From: Nitriliruptoraceae bacterium
Lineage (GTDB): Bacteria > Actinomycetota > Nitriliruptoria > Nitriliruptorales > Nitriliruptoraceae
DNA: 64,000 bases
Direction: 5' to 3'
Assembly: GCA_003561535.1 (NCBI GenBank)
Contig: PWWI01000232.1
Location: 1-64,000, forward strand
Part shown: piece by piece, positions 25,916 through 34,287 of the stretch
How positions within the stretch are numbered: position 1 is the stretch's first letter
Layout: every line of letters starts with the position of its first letter
Notes under the pieces: generated by a model
Databases searched by the model: none
Told to the model about the DNA's origin: nothing
What the model saw: the letters and a program-made list of their open reading frames with translations, nothing else
Made by a program: the position numbers and the translations under genes

Positions 25916-28595
25916 CCGGGACGAAGCGATGTCGCTCGGACCTGTCGCACCTCATGCTGCGCCCGAGCCGTTCCCGTTCACCAAGTTCCTGCCACCGGTG
26001 CTGGACGAGCGCGTGGCGACCGACCACCTGGTCACGCTCCTGGAGAGGGGGATCAGCACTCGCCCGCTGACGGTGGTCACCGCACCGGCGGGCTCGGGGA
26101 AGACCACCGCGCTGGCCGCCTGGGCGGCCACGACGACCAGGGACATCGTGTGGGTCCGGCTCGACCAGGACGACAACGAACCGTCCGTCCTCGGGGCGGC
26201 GCTGTTGGAAGGCGCGCGGCGCCGGCTCGGTGGCGGGTTCGGCACGCGGCTCGCGCAACTGCTGGCCTACGGAGCGACGGCGCCGACGCCGAGGCAGCTC
26301 GCCGCGTCCCTGGTCAACGACCTCGGCGATCACGGTGCGATCACGTGGCTGCTCGACGACGTCCACGAGGTGACCGACGAGGCCACCCTCGCCCTCCTCG
26401 GTGCTCTGCTCGAGCAGCTGCCACCGGAGGTCAAGGTCGTGCTGAGCAGCCGGTCGGAGCCGGCGGTGTCGATGGCACGTCGACGGGTGCGCACCGAGGT
26501 GGCGGAGCTGGATCTGGAGGACCTCCTGCTCGATCGCGACGCCGTCGCGCACGTCCTCGCCCGGGAGAGGCCGGTGAGCGAGGCGGAGATCGACGGGGTA
26601 CTTGCCGCGAGCGGCGGTTGGGCGGCGGCGGTTCGGCTCGCGACCGCGCACGTCGATGTGGCAGCGACCCAGCGGCCTTCGCCGTCGGCGGGAGCGGTCC
26701 CGGACGTCCTCCCGGACGTGCTCCCGGATCTGCGGCGCTTCCTCGCCGAGGAGGTCTTCGACGCGCTCCAGGTGGGGTTGCGCGCCTTCCTGCTCCAGAC
26801 GTCGATCCTCGACGAGCTCTCGCCGCACACCTGCGACGCGGTCGCCGACCGGTCCGACAGCCACCGGGTCCTGGCAGAGCTGGACCGGCGCAACCTGTTC
26901 GTGACCCGCCACCGTGGAGCGGACGGCGACACTTGGCGGATCCACGACCTGTTCACCGCGTTCCTACGCGAGCAGCTCGCGGTGTCGTACGCACCGCAGG
27001 ACGTCGCGCGGCTGCATCGGCGCGCGGCCGGTGTCCTGCCGCCGTTGCAAGCGCTCCCGCACCTGCTCGCCGCGGGGGACCACGCCGCCGCCGCCGACCT
27101 GATCATCGACCTCGGCTTCTCCGACCTCGACACGAGCACCATGGTGCGGCTGGTACCCGCGGTCCGGGCCCTGCCCGCCGAGGTCCGGGCCCGCGACCAC
27201 CGGCTGGAGATACTGCGGATGTGGCTCGCAGACGTCGCCGGGCAGGCACACGAGGTCCTCCGCGAGCTCGAGCCGCTGCGGGACCGGTTGTTGGTTGCCG
27301 GCCGCCCGCAAGCCGCCGCCGAGGTGGAGGCCATGCTCGCCGAGGCGTACCTCCAGCTCGGCGACCTGGACCGCGCGGGAGAGGCCATCGCCCACGCGCT
27401 CGAGCACGTCGATCCGGCGTGGCGTCCGGCGATCCTGGCCGTCGCGACCTGGTGGAACTACTACCGCAACGACTGGGACGGGGTGTCGAACTGCGTCGAG
27501 GAGGCCGTGGAGCTGGCGCTGCGCTCCGGCGAACCCATGCAGCTCAAGGCGGTCGGGCCCACGCTGTCACCGACGCTGCTGTTCGTGGATCGCGGGCCGG
27601 CCTGGGTCGCCGACGCGGCGGACCGGCTCGGAGCCGGGCTGAGCGCGGACGATCAGGCCACGCTCACCGCCCTGCGGCCGGCGCGGGCCGGTGCGGCGCT
27701 GCTGCGGCTGGAGGTCGCCCGAGCCGCCGACGAGCTGCGCCGATGCCTGACGGAGTCGATGGGCTACGGCCGGATGGCGTGGAAGCACCAGGAGGCGGAG
27801 TGCCTGCTCATGGCCGTCTGCCTCGGCTCCGGGGATCTGGCCACCGTCCAACACCTCCTCGACGACACGCTGCCACGGCTCGACGACCCGGTGTACCGCC
27901 AGTTCCGCCACGTCTACGTGCACGCCGCCCTGCGCACGCACTGGCTGCGTGGCGAGCACCGACAACTCGTCGCCACCCACGACCGGCTCATGACCGGACA
28001 GCCTCGCAGCGGGCTCGCGGAGGTGACCGTGGTCCGCACGATCGCCGAGAGCATGGTGGCGCGCATCGAGGGGCGCACGGACGACGCCTTGGAGCTGCTG
28101 CGCGAGGGTGAGCAGGCCCAGAGCATCGGGCGCTGCTGGCTGTGGTCGGGCATGCCGGGGTTGGAGCGGGCCGGCCTCCTGCTGGAGCAGGGCCGGGCCG
28201 TCGCAGCGATCGAGGCGGCCATGCCGACCCTGGACGTCGCTGCCCGCATCGGGCCGGGGATCCTCTTCCCCGACGTGCAGGCGCACCGTGCGGTGCTGGA
28301 GCGCTGCGCCCAGGTGGGCCTGCACACCGACCTGCTCCGAGGGGTGCTCGCGATCGGCCAGTCCTCCGCCGCCCGTACGGCGACGGCGATCCCCGGCACC
28401 GACGAGGTGCTCTCACCACGTGAGCTCGAGGTTCTCGAACAGGTCGCCACGGGCGCCTCCAACCGGGACATCGCGGCCGCGCTGTTCATCAGCGAGCCGA
28501 CGGTCAAGTCGCACCTGACCCGCATCCTGCGCAAGCTGCAGGCGTCCTCCAGGACCCAGGCCTTCGCTCGGGCCAGGGAACTCCGGCTGCTGTGA
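25908..28595 (+). CDS. MalT-like LuxR-family (STAND) transcriptional regulator
   Basis: P-loop TAPAGSGKTTALAAW; C-terminal LuxR HTH LSPRELEVLEQVATGASNRDIAAALFISEPTVKSHLTRILRKL; overlaps upstream GNAT gene. Confidence 0.93.
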   Translation: MADRDEAMSLGPVAPHAAPEPFPFTKFLPPVLDERVATDHLVTLLERGISTRPLTVVTAPAGSGKTTALAAWAATTTRDIVWVRLDQDDNEPSVLGAALLEGARRRLGGGFGTRLAQLLAYGATAPTPRQLAASLVNDLGDHGAITWLLDDVHEVTDEATLALLGALLEQLPPEVKVVLSSRSEPAVSMARRRVRTEVAELDLEDLLLDRDAVAHVLARERPVSEAEIDGVLAASGGWAAAVRLATAHVDVAATQRPSPSAGAVPDVLPDVLPDLRRFLAEEVFDALQVGLRAFLLQTSILDELSPHTCDAVADRSDSHRVLAELDRRNLFVTRHRGADGDTWRIHDLFTAFLREQLAVSYAPQDVARLHRRAAGVLPPLQALPHLLAAGDHAAAADLIIDLGFSDLDTSTMVRLVPAVRALPAEVRARDHRLEILRMWLADVAGQAHEVLRELEPLRDRLLVAGRPQAAAEVEAMLAEAYLQLGDLDRAGEAIAHALEHVDPAWRPAILAVATWWNYYRNDWDGVSNCVEEAVELALRSGEPMQLKAVGPTLSPTLLFVDRGPAWVADAADRLGAGLSADDQATLTALRPARAGAALLRLEVARAADELRRCLTESMGYGRMAWKHQEAECLLMAVCLGSGDLATVQHLLDDTLPRLDDPVYRQFRHVYVHAALRTHWLRGEHRQLVATHDRLMTGQPRSGLAEVTVVRTIAESMVARIEGRTDDALELLREGEQAQSIGRCWLWSGMPGLERAGLLLEQGRAVAAIEAAMPTLDVAARIGPGILFPDVQAHRAVLERCAQVGLHTDLLRGVLAIGQSSAARTATAIPGTDEVLSPRELEVLEQVATGASNRDIAAALFISEPTVKSHLTRILRKLQASSRTQAFARARELRLL

Positions 28596-28717
28596 CGCCG
28601 CCTCCGACCACGGGCGTTGCGACCTCGTCGGCCGCCGTTCAGACCTTCGGTTGATGGCGGCTGCACGTCTGCCCCGTAGAACCGTTCCCAGGACGGATCC
28701 GGGTCAGGAGGAACAGC

Positions 28718-30286
28718 ATGCAGATCGCGGCCGCGCTCACCCGGCTGGGGGCCGCGGAGCTGGCACACAGCATCGCGGCGGGCGACGTCTCGACCACTGA
28801 GGTCGTCGACGCCCACATCGCTCGCCTCGAGGAGGTCGACGAGCAGCTCAACGCGCTCGCGTGGCCACGGTTCGAGGACGCACGCCGTGAGGCGGAGGAG
28901 GCCGACGCCGCCCGCCGCCGCGGCGACGTCCTCGGCCCGCTGCACGGCGTGCCGGTGACGATCAAGGACCAGTTCGACGTCGCGGGCCTGCCGACCACCT
29001 TCGGGATGGCCAGGCTGGCTGACCGACGCGTCGAGCAGGATGGTCCCTTGGTCGCCGCACTGCGGGAGGCCGGCGCGATCGTCCTCGGCAAGACCAACGT
29101 GCCCCCGGCGCTCGGCGCGATCGAGACCGACAACGCGATGTTCGGCCGGACCAACAACCCGTGGGATGTGGACCGGACGCCCGGTGGCAGCAGCGGTGGT
29201 GACGCGGCCCTGGTGGCGGCCGCGGGGATCCCCCTGAGCCTCGGCGCGGACTTCGGAGGCAGCCTGCGCGTCCCGGCCGCCTGGTGCGGCGTGTGCTCCC
29301 TGGTCCCCACCATCCCGCGTCTGCCGATCGACCGAGCGCCGGTCCGCACCGCCGCTGGCCTGGTCGACGCGCAGGCGGGGCCCTTCGCCCGCACCACCGC
29401 CGACGTGACGCTCGCGCTGCGCGTGATGGTGGACGGCATCGTCGCACGACCGAGCCACCGCACCCCGCCGGTGCCGTGGCGGGACGTCCCCGAAGCCGGT
29501 GTGGCCGGGCTCCGCGTCGCCCTGCTCCCGGACATCGATGGCTTCACCCCGTCGCCGGCGATCCGCCGCGCGCTCGATGCAGCCGCTGACGCCCTGCGCG
29601 CGGCGGGCGCGGTCGTCGAGGTGTGGGACGCACCCCCCGACACCGGTGAGGGGATCGCGATCGCGATGCGGATGTGGACCGCCGATGGCGGCTCCTGGCT
29701 GCGCCAGGTGCTCGGCGACGAGAAGCCGCACCCGCTCATCAAGCAGGACGCCCAGGTGACGGCCCTGCCCAACGCCGTGGTGCGCGCGCTCGCGGCAGCC
29801 CTCGGCGCCAGCGGACAGCAGCGGGCCGCCAAGATCGTCCGCCACGTCCGGAAGGGGTCCGCCGGCGACCTGATGGACATCCTCGGCGACCGCATGACCT
29901 ACGCGGCCTCCTTCACCGCGGCGCTCGACGCCGGTCGCTACGACCTGCTGCTGGCCCCCGCGACGCCGCTGCCCGCGGTGCCCCACGGGCTGTCCGCGAA
30001 ACTGCCGGACCTGTCGATGCCGAGCATCCTGTTCACCGCGCTCGGCCTGCCCGCCGGGGTGGTACCCGTGACGCGGGTCCGGCCCGGCGAGGAGTCGGAT
30101 CGGCCCGACAGCAAGGACGGGGCGCTACAGGCCGCGCGCACGGCCGAGCGGGGCAGCACCGGCCTGCCGGTCGGGGTCCAGATCGCCGGCCGCCACTGGC
30201 GCGAGGACCTCGTGCTCGCCGGCATGGCGGCGATCGAGTCACAGGTGTCGAGCCATCCCGACCACCCGGGCCTGCCGCCGCTGTGA
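28718..30286 (+). CDS. Amidase signature family protein
   Basis: GVPVTIKDQFDVAGLPTTFG, RTPGGSSGGDAALVAAAGIPLSLGADFGGSLRVPAAWCGV. Confidence 0.93.
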   Translation: MQIAAALTRLGAAELAHSIAAGDVSTTEVVDAHIARLEEVDEQLNALAWPRFEDARREAEEADAARRRGDVLGPLHGVPVTIKDQFDVAGLPTTFGMARLADRRVEQDGPLVAALREAGAIVLGKTNVPPALGAIETDNAMFGRTNNPWDVDRTPGGSSGGDAALVAAAGIPLSLGADFGGSLRVPAAWCGVCSLVPTIPRLPIDRAPVRTAAGLVDAQAGPFARTTADVTLALRVMVDGIVARPSHRTPPVPWRDVPEAGVAGLRVALLPDIDGFTPSPAIRRALDAAADALRAAGAVVEVWDAPPDTGEGIAIAMRMWTADGGSWLRQVLGDEKPHPLIKQDAQVTALPNAVVRALAAALGASGQQRAAKIVRHVRKGSAGDLMDILGDRMTYAASFTAALDAGRYDLLLAPATPLPAVPHGLSAKLPDLSMPSILFTALGLPAGVVPVTRVRPGEESDRPDSKDGALQAARTAERGSTGLPVGVQIAGRHWREDLVLAGMAAIESQVSSHPDHPGLPPL

Positions 30287-30494
30287 CCGCCTGACGCACG
30301 GAAGGTTCCCCGAAGGGTGAGTGGGAGAGTGGTGGACCCCGCACCCCCGAGCGGGGGCCAGCCCCCTGGCGGGAGCAGCGTCACCGGCCGATGATCGGTC
30401 ACCTCGCCCCCTGCCGACGGCCGACGGACCTGGACGACCACGTGACACCGGGCCCGCCTCACCACGACCTGCACCTCGCACGAGCCAAGGAGCG

Positions 30495-31328
30495 ATGATG
30501 ACCGAGACGACCACCCCACCGATCCCACGCTGGCGGCTGATCACCTTCTGGGTGTTGCTGGTGGTGCTGCTGTTCCTGCACCTCGGGGAGCGGCCGCAGC
30601 AGCTGTCCTTCATCGTCACCGCGTTCGGGGGCTTCCCCGCAGGCGAAGGCGCCACCCACGAGATGCACTGGTTCGCCCAGGGGGTGTTCGCGTGGAGCAT
30701 GGTCGCGGCCGTCGCGGCCCAGCTGCGGCGCCCGGCTGCCCAGGTGGGTGCCGCCTGGGTGTACGGCGCCGGCACGGTGCTGGCGTTCGTGATGGTCCTG
30801 GCGCTCGCGGACCTTCCGGCGGAGGGGATCCCGATCATCGCGGCCGCGATCGTGATCGCCGCGCTCGCGTTCGTCGCCCACCCCTCGTCGTGGCGGGCGA
30901 AGTTCACCTCGGTCACCACGCCGAGCCGGACGCTGTTCGCCCTGGCCGCCGTCGCGGCCGTGCCATCCGTCGTCTACGCGGTCGGTCAGCTCGACATCCA
31001 CCTCGGCAGCGGCCCGCACGACGAGCACTACGCGTTCGGCCACTGGGTCGTGATGGCCGTCTACGCGTTGCTGGTGCCGCTCTTCGGTGCGGTCGCCGCC
31101 TGGAAGGTGTCGGGCTGGCGTTTCCCGTTGTGGGTCGCCGGGATCATGGCTGCAGCGCTCGGGGTCGGTTCGCTCGGCATCACCGCGGTGTCACAGCTGA
31201 CCACCACCTGGTCGCTGCTCGCGATCGCGTGGGGAGCCGCGTTCATCGCCGTCGGTGAACTCGAGGCGCGACAGCCAGGCCCGCACAACCAGCCGGCACC
31301 GACCGATCGACGCCCCGTCTCGCCCTGA
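30495..31328 (+). CDS. Polytopic membrane protein of unknown function
   Basis: Multiple predicted TM segments; starts MMTETTTPPIPRWRLITFWVLLVVLLFLHL. Confidence 0.75.
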   Translation: MMTETTTPPIPRWRLITFWVLLVVLLFLHLGERPQQLSFIVTAFGGFPAGEGATHEMHWFAQGVFAWSMVAAVAAQLRRPAAQVGAAWVYGAGTVLAFVMVLALADLPAEGIPIIAAAIVIAALAFVAHPSSWRAKFTSVTTPSRTLFALAAVAAVPSVVYAVGQLDIHLGSGPHDEHYAFGHWVVMAVYALLVPLFGAVAAWKVSGWRFPLWVAGIMAAALGVGSLGITAVSQLTTTWSLLAIAWGAAFIAVGELEARQPGPHNQPAPTDRRPVSP

Positions 31329-31401
31329 CCGCCGGATCGCCGCTCGCGTCGGACCGGCTGGGTCACTTCACGGATACGAGGACGTCCTGGGGGGGCACAC
31401 C

Positions 31402-32610
31402 GTGCCAACGAGCGACGCGCCACGGCTGGTCAAGGTATCCCGGCCCCGACGAGCGGCATCCGTGCCGGCGCCACCGCGACCCGCCGAGATCCTCGGTACT
31501 CCTGCGATCCCGCCGGCCGCCATGACCCGGCTCGTGGTCCTGGGGCGCAGCCTGCTCGCGCGCCTGCACCGGGCATCGGCACCGCCCCCGAGCCGGATCA
31601 TGGAGGCCGCCCTGGCCGGGCTGTCACCGGCGGTGCTCGCCACGCTCTGCCACCTCGACGTCCCCGATCGGGTCACGGCACCGGTGCGCGTCGCCGACCT
31701 GGCGGGCGTCCTCGACGTCGATCCCGACCGCCTGGAGCGGCTGCTGCGGTTCGCGCACGTGCACGGGTGGCTCCGGCTCGATCGCGAAGGGCAGGTCCGC
31801 CCGACCAGGGTCACCGCCTTCCTCCGCCGCGACCATCCCGGCGGATGGCGCGCCTGGGCGGTCTTCGCCGCCCAACCGGAGGTGACCAGAGCACTGGGAG
31901 CGCTGACCGCGGCCCTGCCAGAGGACGGTGACGCGTTCCACGCCGCCAATCGGCAGCCGTTCTTCCCCTGGATGGCGTCGCATCCCGATGCAGGGGCCCG
32001 GTTCGACGAGGCGATGGCAGCCGGCGCCCGACTGCACGGGCTGCTCCTCGCGCGGGCGCTGGACTGGTCCGACCGACGCCGGATCTGTGACGTGGGTGGC
32101 GGGGACGGGACGCTGCTCGCCACGCTCGTCGCGCATCACCCACATCTCGACGCGACCGTCCTCGAGCTTCCCGAGGTCGTCGCACGCACACCCGACCGTC
32201 CGGGGATCGCCGCGATCGCCGGGGATGCCTTCGACGCCATCCCCACCGGCTTCGACACCTACCTGCTGGTCAACGTCGTCCACGACTGGGACGACCGAGA
32301 CGTGCAGCGCTTGCTGGAGCGGGTGGCCGCGGCTGCGCGGGCCTCGGCTGCGACGACCGCTGCGGTCCGGGTCGTGGTGGTCGAGAGCCGGGCACACCCC
32401 CGACCCGTGGAGGAGATCGCGCTCTCGGCGGACACCCTGATGCTCGCGTTGACCCCCGGCGGACGCGAGCGCACCGTCGACGAGGTCGCCGCGATCGGCC
32501 GGGCGGCCGGACTGTCCTGCCGTCGGTGGCTCACGCTGGCCTCCGGCGACGTGGCGATGGTGCTCGAGCCGGCCGCTGGTGCCCGCTCCGACGGACCGAG
32601 GAGGAACTGA
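31402..32610 (+). CDS. SAM-dependent (O-)methyltransferase; start uncertain
   Basis: RRICDVGGGDGTLLATLVAHHPHLDATVLELPEVV; NVVHDWDDRDVQRLL; N-terminal dimerisation-like domain. Confidence 0.88.
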   Translation: MPTSDAPRLVKVSRPRRAASVPAPPRPAEILGTPAIPPAAMTRLVVLGRSLLARLHRASAPPPSRIMEAALAGLSPAVLATLCHLDVPDRVTAPVRVADLAGVLDVDPDRLERLLRFAHVHGWLRLDREGQVRPTRVTAFLRRDHPGGWRAWAVFAAQPEVTRALGALTAALPEDGDAFHAANRQPFFPWMASHPDAGARFDEAMAAGARLHGLLLARALDWSDRRRICDVGGGDGTLLATLVAHHPHLDATVLELPEVVARTPDRPGIAAIAGDAFDAIPTGFDTYLLVNVVHDWDDRDVQRLLERVAAAARASAATTAAVRVVVVESRAHPRPVEEIALSADTLMLALTPGGRERTVDEVAAIGRAAGLSCRRWLTLASGDVAMVLEPAAGARSDGPRRN

Positions 32611-33599
32611 TGCACGAAGCGCGGTACCTGGAGGCCGAGCGACGCCTGTGGGCCTCCACGGGTGTCAGCCCCCACCAGAGGCGCGTCCGGCTCGAGCGCC
32701 TGGGGGTCACGGTGCGGGTCCAGGAGGTGGGTGAAGGACACCCGGTGGTGTTCGTCCACGGGGGCTCGAACGCTGGCAGCAGCTGGGCGCGGCTGGCAGC
32801 GCGGCTGTCGGCGCGGCTGCCCGGCTTCCGCTGCCTGCTGCTGGACCGGCCGGGGGGTGGGCTGTCCGAGCCGCTCACCGGACGGTTGGACGCCGAGGGC
32901 CAGTGGGAGGTGGCGCGCACCCAGATCGTCGATCTCCTGGACGCGCTCGAGCTGCCCTCAGCGGACGTGGTCGCCACCTCCTACGGGGGGCTGTCCGCCC
33001 TGCTCACCGCCGCGGCACATCCCGAGCGCATCGGCGGGATCGTGGAGCTCGGCTGGCCGGTGGGCGCACCGATCGCCCACGTCCCGATGGTGATGCGGAT
33101 CAGCGCGATCCGACCGTTGGGCCACCTGATGGCCGCGATCCCTCCCACGGAACGCTCCGTGCGCTCGATGCTCCGACAGGTCGGGCTGCGCCGGGCGATC
33201 GACACGGGCCGGTTCAGCCCCGAGGAGCTCGCCTGGTTCCGCGCGCTGCTCCGCGACACCGACACCATGGGTAACGAGCTGCGCTCCAACCGGTACCTGT
33301 CGCTGCGGCACGGCCTGTTCGGCGGGCTGACCATCCCGGACGAGCTGCTGTCGTCGATCCGCAACCCGCTGCTGTTCCTGTGGGGTGAGGACGACCCGTT
33401 CGGGGGCGCGCCGATCGCCCGGCAACTGGTGGCCCGCATCCCGGGGTCCCAGCTGGAGATGGTCGCTGACGCCGGTCACGCGGTGTGGGTCGACGAACTC
33501 GACCACACCGCCGCTGCGATCGCCCGGTTCCTCGGGACCGTCGAAGCGGGCGAACCTTCTGCGCACCAGCCACGCGACGACGCTGCCGCGACCGGGTGA
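32610..33599 (+). CDS. Alpha/beta-fold hydrolase
   Basis: VVFVHGGSNAGSSWARL, VVATSYGGLSALL, GEDDPFGG, ADAGHAVWVDE. Confidence 0.9.
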   Translation: MHEARYLEAERRLWASTGVSPHQRRVRLERLGVTVRVQEVGEGHPVVFVHGGSNAGSSWARLAARLSARLPGFRCLLLDRPGGGLSEPLTGRLDAEGQWEVARTQIVDLLDALELPSADVVATSYGGLSALLTAAAHPERIGGIVELGWPVGAPIAHVPMVMRISAIRPLGHLMAAIPPTERSVRSMLRQVGLRRAIDTGRFSPEELAWFRALLRDTDTMGNELRSNRYLSLRHGLFGGLTIPDELLSSIRNPLLFLWGEDDPFGGAPIARQLVARIPGSQLEMVADAGHAVWVDELDHTAAAIARFLGTVEAGEPSAHQPRDDAAATG

Positions 33600-33623
33600 G
33601 AGCGGGAGAGCGCGGACGCGATC

Positions 33624-34244
33624 TCAGCGACCGGGCGGGTCCGACTGGTTGAGCTCCCAGGACCGCGGCCGCTCGAGCGCCCGCCAGTCGTCGAGCGTCA
33701 TGGAGAACTGCACCAGGTCCGTCCGCCGGCCAGCGTGGGTGCCAGCCCCGCGCAGACGGCCCTCGACGACGAACCCGCACCGTTCGAAGGCCGCGAGCGA
33801 CCGCTGGTTGTGTTCGTCGGTGAAGCCGAAGATGCGCGGCAGGTCCAGGGACCCGAAGCCGAAGTCCACCGCCGCGTCGATCGCGTCGGTGCCGACACCG
33901 CGGCCCGGCGCCGCGATGTAGACGCTGATCTCGGCACCGCGAACCCGGTGGTCGATGTCCCAGACCCAGATCTGACCGAGGAACTCGTCGCTGCCGAGGG
34001 GACAGACGGTGAACCAGTAGCCGTCGACGCCGTGGCGTTCCACCACGGTCTTCTCGTACCACCGGCGCGTCTGCGCGAGGCTGGACGCGCCCACGTACCC
34101 GGCCCACCAGCCCGGTTCATGCTCGTTGATCGCTGCGCAGTAGTCCTCGAGATCGCCCTCGTCGATCGGGCGCAGCCACACCCTGCGGCCCCGTGCGATC
34201 GGCCTGGAAGGGACCGGCCGGTAGGGCTTCTCCTGGCCGTTCAT
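33624..34244 (-). CDS. GNAT-family N-acetyltransferase (RimJ/RimL-like)
   Basis: VWLRPIDEGDLEDY, AAPGRGVGTDAIDAAVDFGFGSLDLPRIFGFTDEHNQRSLAAFERCGF. Confidence 0.9.
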   Translation of the reverse strand: MNGQEKPYRPVPSRPIARGRRVWLRPIDEGDLEDYCAAINEHEPGWWAGYVGASSLAQTRRWYEKTVVERHGVDGYWFTVCPLGSDEFLGQIWVWDIDHRVRGAEISVYIAAPGRGVGTDAIDAAVDFGFGSLDLPRIFGFTDEHNQRSLAAFERCGFVVEGRLRGAGTHAGRRTDLVQFSMTLDDWRALERPRSWELNQSDPPGR

Positions 34245-34287
34245 GGTCGCTCCTTCGTGTGGCTGCAGACGGTCCGTGGCGCGGATC

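Noticed and set aside
27914-29986. 690-aa minus-strand ORF
   Set aside because: Antisense to the MalT-like regulator and amidase genes, low-complexity composition.
30344-30358. CCCCC-GAGC-GGGGG hairpin downstream of amidase
   Set aside because: Short stem in G/C homopolymers, no T-tract; not distinguishable from background in this composition.
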